From Sipunculus nudus (Eukaryota > Annelida > Sipuncula > Golfingiida > Sipunculidae): a stretch of DNA of 64,000 nt. A program made the position numbers and the translations under genes. A model generated the notes under the pieces. The model saw only the letters and a list, made by a program, of their open reading frames with translations, was not told the DNA's origin and did no database searches. Location of the stretch: contig CM049307.1 in the NCBI GenBank assembly GCA_026874595.1, positions 30,421,079 through 30,485,078 of the forward strand, read 5' to 3'. Below are positions 1-12,335 of the stretch, piece by piece. Each line of letters starts with the position of its first letter. The first letter of the stretch is position 1.

Positions 1-888
1 ATTATGAAGCACAACGCAGCAAATGCTAGTTCGCAACAACACAGAGCTACTACTTACGACATATCAGGAACCACCGCGCTTCTGCTACGAATAACATAGC
101 CATAAGTTACGATATATACCGAACACATACAACTAGTTACACATCAGAAAGTATTCTTGCTTGCCATGAGGAGGTTGCTTAGATTCATAACTCTATACGC
201 AACGATAAGTTGGGGAGAACATATTCAAATGAGGAATGAGAGAGGTTTGCATCATTCAGAGTTTAACTCTTGTACTGTTCACCTCAATTCACTGGCATAA
301 TATGGGCGTGTATATACAGGTCACGCGGCTGTATTTGTTTTTCTTATATTGAATCTATAAAAGCTTTGAAGTTTGCGCCTCTCTTTGACAACTTTAAAAA
401 TTAATTCTGAAAGTTAAATTTTTACCTGAGAGTTTATTTCTGTGGTCATAAAAGGCCGAGAAAATGGGGCTTGTGAATCTTCTTTCCGAACAAACCTTGC
501 CCGGATGCAGTGAAGAACAAATTACCCCTCCAAGCGGTCTCAAACTAGTACTTGGACACCATGTCTTTGATTTGCCACGGATTAATAAAATATTTGTCCG
601 ATACTGCACATTTATTCGAGGGTTGGCTTAACATCTTTAAAAAAGGAAACAATGGGGTACCTAATGCCCTATGGCCTAACAGCAAGAACCAAACCTTTCA
701 TTACTCTATTTCAGGTTCCTATGGCTTTGTGACACTGGCCATGTGAAGAAATAAGGCCATGTGACCTACAAGAGGGCATATTGTTTCTTATGATATGGCT
801 TGGTACTCAGAAAAGATGTAAGGGTGCGAGGGTTAAATGCACATCTTCCCTTCATGAAATGAGAACCAGGTTCAATAGAATATTATCT
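1..888. other. No gene recognised
   Basis: No reading frame here resembles a known family and no repeat unit stands out. The ARM exons expected downstream of the minus-strand first exon at 3423-3849 were looked for here and not found. Confidence 0.5.
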
Positions 889-1076
889 TCACCTATCCAT
901 AGGTGGAGATAATTGTTCTGGGCATTAATCTCCTTTTTCTTCTTCTTCTTATTATTATCTCCACCTATTCAGGTGGAGATATTTGTTTTGGGCATTATTG
1001 TCTCCACCTATACATAGGTGGAGATAATTGTTTTGGGCGTGATTACCTCCGCCAAGCGGCGGGGGTTATGTTTTTG
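889..1076. repeat. Tandem stem-loop repeats (CACCTAT/ATAGGTG hairpins)
   Basis: Three successive hairpins have stems of the form CTCCACCTAT / ATAGGTGGAG and a shared trailer (GATAATTGTTTTGGGC-like), at about 890, 958 and 1002. A fourth at about 1048 has a diverged stem (CCTCCGCC/GGCGGGGG). A related single copy lies at about 2490. The ORF across this block is only the translation of the repeat and is not called as a gene. Confidence 0.6.
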
Positions 1077-1149
1077 ATTTTGTTGGTTATTTTGCTGGCA
1101 ACATGACTCAAAACGTTATTACCGGATTTTTATTAAATTTTCACATGAG

Positions 1150-3185
1150 ATAGCTAGGTGACTCACCACTTTTCAGTTACGCTACGTTTCCGGTGGCGAT
1201 CGGTGAATATCCTATGACAGTTACAAGAAGTCTAGTTATTATTCTGTCACTTTTTTATCTGTTTCACTCATATTCACCCAAGATGTAGCTTACCATGGTC
1301 CAGTTAATCTGACCCAGTTTTAGTGACCTAGATCTATTTTCCAAGGTCACAATTGTCAAAAAGTTGAAATTTTCCAGATTCTAATGTTGATTTTCTTCTC
1401 ATCTATAAGGGGTACAGACAAATAGATGAAAAACCTACTTTAATATCTGAGACCCAACACTTCTGGGGGTTCAACATCGAATTTTTAAGTTAGGTTACGT
1501 TTACAGATAAGTAATTGGACCTTGATAATTGAAAATGTAGGATTGAAGTGGCAAGTAGCGATATCTTTTTTTATAATGCTTTATAAGTTTTTGAATAATC
1601 ATGCTGATTACGAAAATGTGACATCAGCATTTTCATCTCATCTGTGATACTCCAGAAGGAACAAAAAAATTTTAGTTCCGTATTACAGTACTTCACTGTA
1701 CTTAAGTTTTTTAAGATTATAAGAGATGCATAAAGGATCAGTGGGAGAATCTGGGGAAGTGGGCGGGATAGGTTGGGGGCGGTAGGTGAAGATCCTTGAC
1801 TGTCGTATGACAGTTACAAGAAGTCTAGTTGTTCTTCTTAGTATTATTATTCTGTCACTTTTTTCATCTGATTTAGTTCATACTCACTCAGAATAAACCT
1901 TACTATGGTCCAATTAATTTGACCTAGTTTCAGTGACCTTGATATATTTTTCAAGGTCAAAGGGGTCAAAAAGTGCGATTGTCAAAGTTTTGCTTCTTCT
2001 CATCTGTTAGAGGTTAGGACAAATAGATAAAAATGCCATCACAAATCTGGTCAGAACGTTTCTGGGGGCACCGCTTTGAATTCACTAATACGGAAACATA
2101 TAACATAGGTGACTCAGCACTTTTCAGTTAGGCTACTTCCGGTTAAACCATATGACCTAGGAAGTTGAAATTTTTACAGCAATGTGCCATTTACAATGCA
2201 GGAGTGCAGTGCATGGCAAGTTTATATTTAATAGTTCGTGAATAATATGTTAATAACGAAAAGCTGACGTCACCTTTTTCAGCTCATCGAGGAAAACGGA
2301 AGAAGGAAAGACCAAATTCACTTCTATCTTACAGAGCCTCATTTCTTCCCAAACTTTTATAGATAATGAAAGATAATTGGGAGAATCGGGGAGGGGGGGG
2401 GGGGGTGGTCGGTGGTCAGAGGGGGAGGGGGGATAGGTTGAGATCCGTGATAGTCCTACGACAGTTACAAGATGTCTAGTTATCTCTATATGTCCATAGG
2501 TGGAGATTTTAGTTTTTGGCATTATTCTTCTTCTCCTCCTCTTCGTTCTCTTTTTCTTTTTATTCTGCCAATGTTTTCATCAGATGACATTGAAACTAAC
2601 CCAAGATGCAACTTTTAATTGTCCAGTTACTTTGACTCAGTTTCAGTGGCCTTGACCTATTATATAAGGTCTCAGGAGTCAAAAAGTGCAGATTTTCAAT
2701 GTCGATTTCCTTCTTATTTATAACATGTAAGCACAAATGGATGAAATACCCGCAAAAATATCTGGTTTTTAACACTTCTTGGGCTACTTGGATTCACTCA
2801 TGCGGAAGCATGCGATGGATGACTCAGCACTTTTCAGTTAGGCTGTTTCCGTGTAAACATTTTGACCTAGATCTTGAATTTTTTTACAGACGTGTCAGTC
2901 ATATTGTAGTAGTTCAGTGGCAAGTATGGTGGCGGTATTTTTAATACTTTTTTAATAACATACAAATAATTAAAATGTGACCTCCGCATTTTCAGCTCAT
3001 CAGTGAAAAGGAACCACCAACTTCCATTTCGATTTTACTGAACGTTAGTTCTTCTCAAACGTTCGAGATGGATAAAAGATCAGTGAGAGAATGGGTGGTT
3101 GGGGGTGATTGGGGTAAGGGTGGAGGAGGGGGGTGGGGGGTTAGGCGGAGATTCGTGACTGCCTTAGGAGAGTTATAAAGAGTCA
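1150..3185. repeat. Tandem ~0.65-kb repeat, three degenerate units
   Basis: Shared landmarks recur in the same order. TGACAGTTACAAGA is at about 1215, 1808 and 2458, with a decayed copy near 3165. CACTTTTCAGTTA is at about 1165, 2115 and 2829. A short G-rich tract and the block CAGTGACCTTGA-like also recur. Spacing between units is about 590, 650 and 710 bp. No coding potential was recognised. It lies immediately 3' of the minus-strand ARM-TIR paralogue exon, where further exons might have been expected. Confidence 0.7.
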
Positions 3186-3422
3186 AGTTTAATTTACATC
3201 CCATATACTTATAAGCTGTAAACCCAACCATCTGAACTGAATTCACAGGACGGTGTGTAACACACATGACTCTGTATCATTAAATTGGCCTTCAATTGTG
3301 CGCATATTTTGTGCTCTTCATCCAGATATAATTGTCACCACAGCATAATCTTTTATTATAGGTCATATATTTCCTACAAATGTTACGAGGTATTTAATAT
3401 AAACGTTCGATTGTATACTTAC

Positions 3423-3849
3423 CAGGAAATCCAGCCGTGCACAAAATTCGAGCTACTGAAGCTCTTTCCGATTCGAACCTGAAGTAGGTCCCCGATAGGA
3501 GTGCGATGCAAGATTTTACTTCCGGTTTATCGTAATCTGTCTGTTTGGTCACCCAATGTACGCAGTCATCAACGAACTCGCAGATCTCCTCCTTCTTTAA
3601 AACTATAGGTAATGTGTTCCAGGGTAGTTCACCTTTTGATTTGTCGATATCCGAGTTCTCTTCATTTTCATTTTTTCCCATTACAGTAGAATCCTTTGTT
3701 TTTGCTTTTTCTTTTTCGGGCTTGTTCAACAGTATCTCCTCCTTCCCTATATCAGCTGGTTTGAGAGCTTCAACACCATCTTTTTCTTTCTCTTTAACTG
3801 GAGATTTCGAGTCATTCTTATGATTGAATTGTGGTTCTGCTCTTTCCAT
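3423..3849 (-). CDS. First coding exon of an ARM-TIR family paralogue (left copy)
   Basis: The exon reads on the minus strand from ATG at 3849 to a splice donor (CCTG|GTAAGT) after 3423, giving 142 codons plus one base (phase 1). The first ~75 residues are Lys/Glu-rich and look disordered. They are followed by a helical block with the motif WVTKQTDYDKPEVK and the ending ARILCTAGFPG. The same block, donor position and phase occur in the first exon of the complete gene at 22807 and in the plus-strand exon at 63566, so this is the 5' end of a third member. No later exons are visible between 1 and 3422. Either intron 2 exceeds 3.4 kb and the gene continues outside, or the gene is truncated. The function is inferred only from the complete paralogue. 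A weak splice acceptor lies near 3974. Confidence 0.75.
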
Positions 3850-3979
3850 ATCTATTTGATATTTACAGGTGATCAAGAGTGATGAACAGACCCCTTTGAA
3901 AGATCTTCGTTTATCTAAATCTTCAAAGTCCCGTTATTCCAATTCACTTGTGGATGTTATACCTCTTGAACAGTTGTAA

Positions 3980-4140
3980 AAAGAGAGAGATTGTGTCAGC
4001 GTGATCTTTGTCAATTTCGCAACCGAAGAAAATGCACCTGTAATTTATAAAACAAATTATAATGTGTATTTAGCAGATATAATCAAATTGCAGATGAAAT
4101 CATCTAACGCACAATTTCTATATACGTTCAATCCTTATAT

Positions 4141-4175
<35 letters not shown>

Positions 4176-6120
4176 GCCATGAATAAATTTCGAAGCTTTG
4201 TTTCATAATTCTTTCATTGTTTTTGCGCGTATAACTGACTGTTTATAGTTTGATGTCAGGAAAAAATAACAACTGAAGTATAAGATACTGTCTGAAATAT
4301 GTTACTTTTAAAGAAAATATCAGTGAATATTATAATGTATGATGTATAATGTATAATGTATAAAGAATTTCTACTCTTGAATTCACCAAGATACCATCAT
4401 ATTTCAAAAGCCTGAAACAACCTAAAATGCCCTTTTTCAATGATTTCCCATATTCTTACAATAGTCTAAGTAAAATACAAACGTTTAAACTATCTTTAAC
4501 ACTATCCCGAGTACTGCTGTGTCTTTTGATTAACCACTGGTGATATATTTAATGTAAATATGACCTGGTCTTTTATGTAACGTGAATAATAACAATCTTT
4601 CACCCAGACCTATATGTAGGAGTTATTTTTTAACTGTAATGCGGCAGATATACTTGCATTTCAATATATATCTATTGTATATAGGTTCGGGGGTGGGGTG
4701 GGGGGGGGGGGGGGGGGGTGGGGGAACTGTGCTGGCCGCTATGCCACACGTTCAATAATATTAGGTGTCAGTCTGACTTTTTAGAGTTCAAAATTGTAAT
4801 AAAGATATATTTGTCTTAACTATTATTACCCATGATCCACTACCTACAAACAACAGTTGTATGTTGTGTCAAATCATGTCAAGTAAATTACTCAATATAT
4901 AATATATGTTTCAATGATATAATTACTTCAAGTTTAATCAAATATTTTACTTAATAATCATAAATACATATTTGAATGCTCAAAGTGCAGAAACATCATC
5001 ACTGATTCTTAAATAAAATTGATATTGTCATGATTACAGCTATTTTTAATATTTGGATATTGTTATATATGGACATACATATGTATCCAAACATTTGATT
5101 TTTTTATCTGAAAACATTACTTATGCCCTGCACACAGCTCATGAAACAACTTCCCGCGTTTCGGGTAAAGATTAAAGTGTAAGTGTCTTACTGCAGAACC
5201 ATGTGTTTCACAGAGCCCTATTAGGTGTAGCTGCTTTTATATGCGATAAAAAGAAGTGGAATTATAAAATTGTTAAAAAGCTTAAAAGCTTATAAAAAGC
5301 TTATCATAAATTTTGTGTACATAAAAAATAATTTACCATATTACATGTGCATCCTGCAGTGTAATATTTTTCTAGTTACAATTAATTCTTTTCATCATGA
5401 AATATATTTGTTGAAAGTCAGAGCGAGCAATCGATTTATATTTGTAAATAGGTGACTTTTCTTAAATGTGTTGCGAAAAAATCTCTGTTAATTACTTCAT
5501 CGATATATTGCGTTGTTGTCAACGAAATGCCTATAAAAAGGAAATTTGACGGGATAAGTTTCCATGTGTTGTCCAGTTTTGTAATGTTTTGTTAGAGGGG
5601 CGGCAATTTCTGGGACCGCCCGGGCGGCAAAAAGACTATTCGGTGACATACACTAAACATCCAACTTGATGACTTGATGACTCAAAATATGTTCCACGAC
5701 CTTGAACACGTAGCAGAGTGCTTTAAATCGTGTTTTTCCCCCGGCCTCGCTTTCCGGTTATCGTAACATAGTTTCGAGATTTGAAGGAGATTACGTCCCG
5801 GGTTTTAACGAATCTTGAGAAAATTCCTGGTCGAAATGTTAGAATCTGTTTCCCTTATAATCATATTAGCAGAGGACCAAACGGACACATAAGACAAAGT
5901 TCCTTCGATTCCGCAAAAATAACCTTGAGTCCGCTGAGCAAAAAAAAAAAAAAAAGATAATTTGATTATATCTTGTTCCATGCATTTCATTATTTATTAT
6001 TCATCATTTCATTATTCACGGTAAAAGGCAATAAAAAGAATTTTAAAGGAATTGCTTTTACCCTTTTTTCTGAGGCTTTATAATTTACTATATACGATAA
6101 AGCAAGACAAACACTTTCCC
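3980..6120. other. Upstream/intronic region with simple repeats, no gene
   Basis: AT-rich sequence, probably the first intron of the minus-strand paralogue if the 5' exon ending at 7559 is used. It contains a (TA)n run at 4145-4174, a long G tract at 4689-4725, a short TGTATAA repeat near 4325-4360 and a 15-base A run near 5941. The stretch from about 5990 to 6120 is alignable, inverted, with 62.53-62.62 kb. Confidence 0.5.
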
Positions 6121-6124
6121 TTAA

Positions 6125-6679
6125 GCCTCCGTCACAACCCACCATGCGTGTTTTTAGTCCGTACGTATTTTTGGGAGGCCACGGCCGCCACGTTTATCTG
6201 AAAACGTGGAGAGGGAGTGGCAAGAGCTGGGAGGAAGTACGTCAACGCACGTCACTCGCACGGTTGCGCAAGGTCTAAGTATGTGGCCCGTGATCGGTTG
6301 CGTGCATCGAACGTTGCGCACTTGGAGAGTTGTACGCGCTAACAACGTGCTTGTCACGTACGATCTCCCTGCGATTGCCACGTTATCATACGGAGGCCGT
6401 ACTTACACGTGCTGCTCACGTAAGGTGTCCATACTCACTCGCATGTTGCCAGTGCGTGCTAGTGCGATGAACGTGAGTTTTTCCGCCCGATGTCGGGGTA
6501 TGAATCCGTAGCCCGACCGCAGTCCGAATGCAGCGAAAGTTCCTCGTGCACTACAAGTGCTACTGCGTGTCCAAATCCGCACTAAGGCGGTACTTACCAC
6601 GTACGGATCCCCAAATTGTGCCCACGTTTTTGCAAGTAGACAGCACGCACTTGCAAGTACGGTGGGTTGGGACCACGGC
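6125..6679. mobile_element. TTAA-flanked non-autonomous DNA element (piggyBac-like)
   Basis: The insert is bounded by TTAA at 6121-6124 and 6680-6683. Its ends are inverted repeats: GCCTCCGTCACAACCCACC on the left and, reverse complemented, GCCGTGGTCCCAACCCACC on the right, 15 of 19 identical. It is noticeably richer in G+C and in ACGT-type words than its surroundings. The duplicated region at 62.5 kb lacks the insert and reads straight across the junction, which supports insertion. A TTAA target with short inverted ends is typical of piggyBac-type transposons. Reading frames of 101-120 codons cross it on both strands but resemble nothing and reflect low stop density in CG-rich DNA. No transposase is encoded. 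Confidence 0.8.
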
Positions 6680-7558
6680 TTAACTGAGGTGAGATAGAGC
6701 ATATATGAGGAAAAATAAAAAAGAATGGCATTCCCATTGCTAATTAAAATGAGCCAAAGAACCACTGAAGCTGAGTCGAAACCACTGGACCCTTAGTAAC
6801 AGTAAACATGTTTACAGTATACACTTAATGACCTCTTTCGACGAGTAGGACGAGAAGCACTTGTAGAAAAACGGATCACTTTACAGAATGTTCTCCGTGT
6901 AATTCCATCTAGTCTACATATTAGTTATTCCATATATATCCTTTAGTATCGAATTAACAAATCTGCATATCCTGCATTTAGTTTTATTAGACGTAAGCAG
7001 GGTTATTGCATTGTGAGCATAAATAAATAAGATAGCCACTTCAGTTTGCTTTCATGTGCACATCAACGTATTCACGACTACATTGATTTAAACAAATATT
7101 AAAGATAGAACAAGCATGCACAGACATGAAATAGTTGGAGTGAAAAATACCAGTTATGAACACTTTAACTGATCTAAAAGGACATGAAACAAAGTTCCTT
7201 TCGAAATCCTATGCAAGGTATACATTTTACCACATTAAATACTAAAATACTACCGGCTTTAGAAAACAAGTACGTGAATAGATTGGGAAAAGGCTTAGTT
7301 TATTGTAAGACAAAACCATACGTTAATCCACCTTGTACTTTGCAGGTTGCACATATCTTAGTACTATCTCTCAAGTCGCCATTGCTTTCAGGGCCTGTCG
7401 AGACTTGCTTACCTGTTCTTGATCACATAGCACTCACATAGTGATATTACTGATCTGTGAACGACCGTACATTTCGTCAATTGTCTACCATGCAATTACT
7501 TTTTTTTAATGTTGATTTAACGATGTTTCACTAAATTACTTCTACCATCATAACTTAC

Positions 7559-7680
7559 CGGTAGCGTCATGTTTGGATCCTGCTCGGTAGGTCCTTCGCG
7601 ATTCCTATGCTTGAATACACCCCCAGGCCGTCGGTATACACATTCGAAATGACAGCTCTCTGGTGTAAAAAAAAAAAACT
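7559..7680 (-). other. Putative 5' untranslated exon of the left ARM-TIR paralogue
   Basis: On the minus strand a strong donor (ACCG|GTAAGTTATGATGG) follows a segment that is conserved with 61.6-61.72 kb, which has the same donor. Neither copy has a shared open frame here, so this is read as a non-coding leader exon. The 5' limit (about 7680) is only where similarity fades. Confidence 0.45.
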
Positions 7681-8041
7681 TGTTTAAATAACGTTCAAAG
7701 AACTGCCGATTGGAATCATTATTTGTGTGCAGTATATTAACCAAGCCATGTGAGTCGAGCGCAATATATTGCCAATAGGCAGCATTTAATATTTTAGCTC
7801 TATTACTTGTGGTATACCCATAATTTCAACATCCGACTCGTGATATCAGGGGTTTAGATTGTAGGCAAAATGGCAGCAACCATAAGCGGTTTCGAGAAAC
7901 TGAGAAGAATAAATCTACCAGGGTCTGATCATTGCGCGGGGTACTCCGAGTGGAAAATCTATCTGCGGAGAGAATTTATGGTTGTAATGATACGTGCACT
8001 GGCACTGGTTAGGGCGGGAAAATGGAATTTTTGGACTGTGC

Positions 8042-9638
8042 CCTACGATCCTCAGGCAGTGGCTGTACACTGCTATCGTTCCTTGTCTCCTACGATCCTC
8101 AGGCAGTGGCTACACACTGCTATCGTCCCTGGTCTCCTACGATCCTCAGGCAGTGGCTATACACTGCTATCGTCCCTGGTCTCCTACGATCCTCAGGCAG
8201 TGGCTGTACACTGCTATCGTCCCTGGTCTCCTACGATCCTCGGGCAGTGGCTGTACACTGCTATCGTCCCTGGTCTCCTACGATCCTCAGGCAGTGGCTG
8301 TACACTGCTATCGTCCCTGGTCTCCTACGATCCTCAGGCAGTGGCTGTACACTGCTATCGTCCCTGGTCTCCTACCATCCTCAGGCAGTGGCTGTACACT
8401 GCTATCGTCCCTGATCTCCTACCATCCTCAGGCAGTGGCTATACACTGCTATCGTCCCTGGTCTCCTACCATCCTCAGGCAGTGGCTACACACTGCTATC
8501 GTCCCTGGTCTCCTACGATCCTCAGGCAGTGGCTACACACTGCTATCGCCCTGGTCTCCTACGATTCTCAGGCAGTGACTACAAACTGCTATCGTCCCTG
8601 GTCTCCTACGATCCTCAGGCAGTGGCTGTACACTGCTATCGTCCCTGGTCTCCTACGATCCTCAGGCAGTGGCTGTACACTGCTATCGTCCCTGGTCTCC
8701 TACGATCCTCAGGCAGTGGCTGTACACTGCTATCGTCCCTGGTCTCCTACGATCCTCAGGCAGTGGCTGTAGACTGCTATCGTCCCTGGTCTCCTACGAT
8801 CCTCAGGCAGTGGCTATACACTGCTATCGTCCCTGGTCTCCTACGATCCTCAGGCAGTGGCTATACACTGCTATCGTCCCTGGTCTCCTACGATCCTCAG
8901 GCAGTGGCTGTACACTGCTATCGTCCCTGGTCTCCTACGATCCTCAGGCAGTGGCTGTACACTGCTATCGTCCCTGGTCTTCTACGATCCTCAGGCAGTG
9001 GCTGTACACTGCTATCGTCCCTGGTCTCCTACGATCCTCAGGCAGTGGCTGTACACTGCTATCGTCCCTGGTCTCCTACGATCCTCAGGCAGTGGCTGTA
9101 CACTGCTATCGTCCCTGGTCTCCTACGATCCTCAGGCAGTGGCTGTACACTGCTATCGTCCCTGGTCTCCTACGATCCTCAGGCAGTGGCTGTACACTGC
9201 TATCGTCCCTGGTCTCCTACGATCCTCAGGCAGTGGCTGTACACTGCTATCGTCCCTGGTCTCCTACGATCCTCAGGCAGTGGCTGTACACTGCTATCGT
9301 CCCTGGTCTCCTACGATCCTCAGGCAGTGGCTATACACTGCTATCGTCCCTGGTCTCCTACGATCCTCAGGCAGTGGCTGTACACTGCTACCGTCCCTGG
9401 TCTCCTACGTTCCTCAGGCAGTGGCTGTACACTGCTATCGTCCCTGGTCTCCTACGTTCCTCAGGCAGTGGCTGTACACTGCTATCGTCCCTGGTCTCCT
9501 ACGATCCTCAGGCAGTGGCTGTACACTGCTATCGTCCCTGGTCTCCTACGATCCTCAGGCAGTGGCTATACACTGCTATCGTCCCTGGTCTCCTACGATC
9601 CTCAGGCAGGGGCTGTACACTGCTATCGTCCCTGGTCT
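8042..9638. repeat. 47-bp satellite, 34 copies
   Basis: The unit contains CCTCAGGCAGTGGCTGTACA followed by CTGCTATCGTCCCTGGTCTC and is 47 bp long. The array measures 1597 bp, which is 34 units with one single-base deletion near 8549. Copies are nearly identical: most differences are a GTACA/ATACA swap and a few substitutions, with the more diverged units in the first 12 copies. Because 47 is not a multiple of three and the unit lacks plus-strand stops, all three plus frames stay open for hundreds of codons. The resulting ORFs (up to 379 codons) are not called as genes. CAGTG...CACTG inside the unit forms a short stem. Confidence 0.95.
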
Positions 9639-9664
9639 CATTTTGATTTTAACCGCTGCTTTGT

Positions 9665-9850
9665 TTAACACGGTTATCTGGGTCTGAACACCAGGGTGGA
9701 CACAAAGAATTGTAATCAGACCAATGAGAGCGTGGTATCGCATTGTGTAACAGCTTCAAATTTTAAATATGCGACACCCTTTCTCGTTGGTCTGATTTCA
9801 TCGGTTCTGGAAAAGGGTCAATAAACGAAGCAACGAAAGCGGGTGCTTCA
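9665..9850. mobile_element. Partial copy of a foldback/MITE family (copy C)
   Basis: Begins 25 bp after the satellite ends. It shares GGTCT.AACACCAGGGTG, a block ATTGTAATCAGACCAATGAG and GCGTGGTAT with the elements at 51051-51379 and 23529-23790. It also has the inverted companion CTCGTTGGTCTGATTT. The right end is unclear, so this may be a truncated copy. Confidence 0.55.
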
Positions 9851-9989
9851 TATTTATCAGGCCACTGAGAGTGGGTGTAAAATACAAAGTGTCTTTTACA
9901 TGAAATTAGCATTCGTACAATATATTTGACCACGAAACAATGACCAGTGTAGACGTTTTCATCATACATCAATATCGTGGTAAACAGCC

Positions 9990-11771
9990 GATAAGGCTAC
10001 GAGTGATGAATTAACACAACAGCTCTAGAACACCTGTGAACTCACAAGCCAAAGTAAAAATCCATCTCAATGGTAACAAGTCACTCCCTGTGGCCCAAAC
10101 AAATTGAATATCGCTCAGTAGATCGTGCGAGCCATGCTTGTATTCATGCGGTCAGAATATCAGTAAATATGCATGGAATTTACTAATATGCTGAGTTAAT
10201 ATGGAATGTTTCTCTTATATTTCTAGGTGTTGTAACCCGTACCTAAGTTCAGCATTTGCTGCTTTTGGAGCAGCTGCTGTATTTCTGCTGTGATTGAACT
10301 CAGATTATGCTGACAAGGGGATCAGCAAATCAGCAGATGTTACTACCTGCTGGCCAATTATGCTCCATCTCTGCTGTGAGAATCAAAAACAAAAGAATAC
10401 AAACCAGAACATAGCGTTATTCGGGAAAAAAGGGCCACGTACGGAGCCTTTTATTCCAAACATTATTCAACTTTAAGGTCTGGCTAACGATTGAACAAAA
10501 GTCTGCTTTATCTCACCAGTTTAATGGCACAAAACTGTTTAGAGCAAAACGTAATTCTGGCCATTCAGGTTTTTTTTTTCTTAATTTGTGTCCACCCTGC
10601 AAACCAGAGGGAAGATAAAATGTTTAAACAGAACTTTTTTTTGTGAGCAATACCAACCTCTCCCATTTTCAAAATTAGATATTTCTCACATGTAATTTTT
10701 TAAACAGTGATTATGTCATACAATATACAATTTCTAACAATATAATCAGTATTTAAAGCATCTTCAAAACGTTGTGTCCATGGCATTTGTCTGTTCAGGA
10801 CCTCATCATGAATTTACATGGTCGCACACTTAAAGTTTGAACTGCTGTTTATCATTTTTTTTCAGGCTTCTGTCTTATGCATAGGTTAAATAAGTCGATA
10901 AACATTTAGCGAAACATGACTTTTAAACGAATAGCCAGTGATATGTCTGTTCACATGATTGTGTTTTGTCACATTTTTTTAAGTTTTTTTTGTGTATATC
11001 TGTATATGTACGGTTTGTGTGCATCTTTTGTACTTTTGTTTGTTAATAAACTTGCAATTAATAAAAAAATAAACCTCGCAATATTTATCTTGTGATCAGA
11101 AACATAAGTTGCAGACCATAAATAAAAAATGCAAGCTCTGTTAAATGATAAAAAATCAAATACTGAAAAAATAAATATGGATTTCTGCCTGTGCAATATA
11201 TATTTCCTAGTAACATGATAATAGAGTATAAATTTAAGTATCAGTTATTTTATATGCCGCCTTCCTATAATTGTAGCGTCAGGAATTTTACAATTTTTTT
11301 TTTTAAAACTGAATCATTATTATATAAGGGAAATTACCACCCCCCCCCCCCCCCCCGGCATGGATACATCCCTATCAGTAAAGCAATAATATTTTATGCC
11401 CAAATTTACACAGCATGATATTCACGTGATCGCCCGCGTCTATATATACAAAAAAACTAAATAGTTTCTGAAGTCGGATTTGTGGTGCTGATGTTTATTT
11501 GACAGAAAAAAAGAAGCTAAACTGGCTCCCCCTTTTGAGTACAATGTTAACTAAATATCTTGTTGACAACATTAAACCGAACATTATTTGAAATATTATT
11601 ATAAGGCTGCTTATCAGGCATATACTATGTGGCTTAATTGTACAATAAAACCCACACAAGGTCAAGTCTATGCCATATATGACGGGTGCAACAACGTGCA
11701 TACGTCCAAGAGTATGATGTGATGTCGCCTGGCCGGTAATGACAGACGTGCGGTGGCTCTCTGAGTTTATG

Positions 11772-11802
<31 letters not shown>

Positions 11803-12132
11803 TCTTCCTAATAGGTTTGAACCCTGGTTGGGACAAGAACGGTGAGACCGAGAAGCGCGGGGGGGGGGGGGGGGGGGGCAATGTTGTGTGTTCCGGTTGT
11901 CCAAAACTGGTGGCTCAGCGGACATCCCGGAACGGCGAGTTCTTGCTGGTGAGACTGTATGTAGACATGGGGTCTTCTGAGAAATAAAGAGTCCAGGAGA
12001 AGCGGTCGAGTGTGGCCAGCGGCTGATATTAGTTCGTCAGGGAAGAGACCAGCGAGACACAGCGAGATCCGGGTAGTACAGTGATTGACCGAGGACTAAG
12101 GGGTCTGGACCCAACGCTCTTCACACAGCCGT
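9990..12132. other. No gene recognised; simple repeats
   Basis: AT-rich sequence with a C tract at 11339-11356, a (TG)n run at 11776-11801 and a G tract at 11860-11878. The segment GGTTTGAACCC at 11813 resembles a Pol III B box and follows a GTGGCTCTCTGAG block, so a decayed tRNA-derived SINE split by the (TG)n run is possible, but it is too weak to call. Confidence 0.4.
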
Positions 12133-12335
12133 GTTACGTGCCCTATTGTAATAACGTCCCCTATTGTAATAATTATTACATTAGGGGTTACAAATGAGCT
12201 GTTTCTCGTAACCCCTATTGTAATAAAGCGCACTATTGTTATAATTATTACATTATGGGTTGTATTTGCAACCCCTATTGTAATAATATTTTTATTACAT
12301 TAGCAATGGTTTTTGCACACCAGATTTTGTAAAAA
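12133..12335 (+). repeat. Left terminal inverted repeat of the 6.2-kb element
   Basis: Dense in the word CCCCTATTGTAATAA and its complement. Its inverted partner is at 18116-18327. Self-complementary runs such as TAATAATTATTA would let each arm fold on itself. Confidence 0.8.

Larger units (their letters stand above)
5990..7680 (-). repeat. Left arm of inverted segmental duplication
   Basis: Read in reverse complement, this region aligns with 61.58-62.62 kb. Landmarks include the AAGACAAACACT block, CATATATGAGG, the block that ends in a conserved GTAAGTTATGATG donor, and GATCCTGC.CGGTAGGTCC. The homology is interrupted by the 555-bp TTAA element at 6125-6679. The arm lies upstream of the minus-strand first exon, exactly as the right arm lies upstream of the plus-strand exon at 63566. 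Confidence 0.8.

Noticed and set aside
903-1106. 67-codon ORF that looks like a membrane peptide
   Set aside because: It translates the hairpin repeat and TTC-rich sequence; no conserved start context or homologue was recognised.
6154-6765. ORFs of 75-120 codons on both strands in a CG-rich patch
   Set aside because: They lie in or across the TTAA-flanked insert, resemble no protein and are absent from the homologous right arm.
7870-9687. Overlapping long plus-strand ORFs (up to 379 codons)
   Set aside because: All are translations of the 47-bp satellite in different frames. The short unique start at 7870 matches no family.
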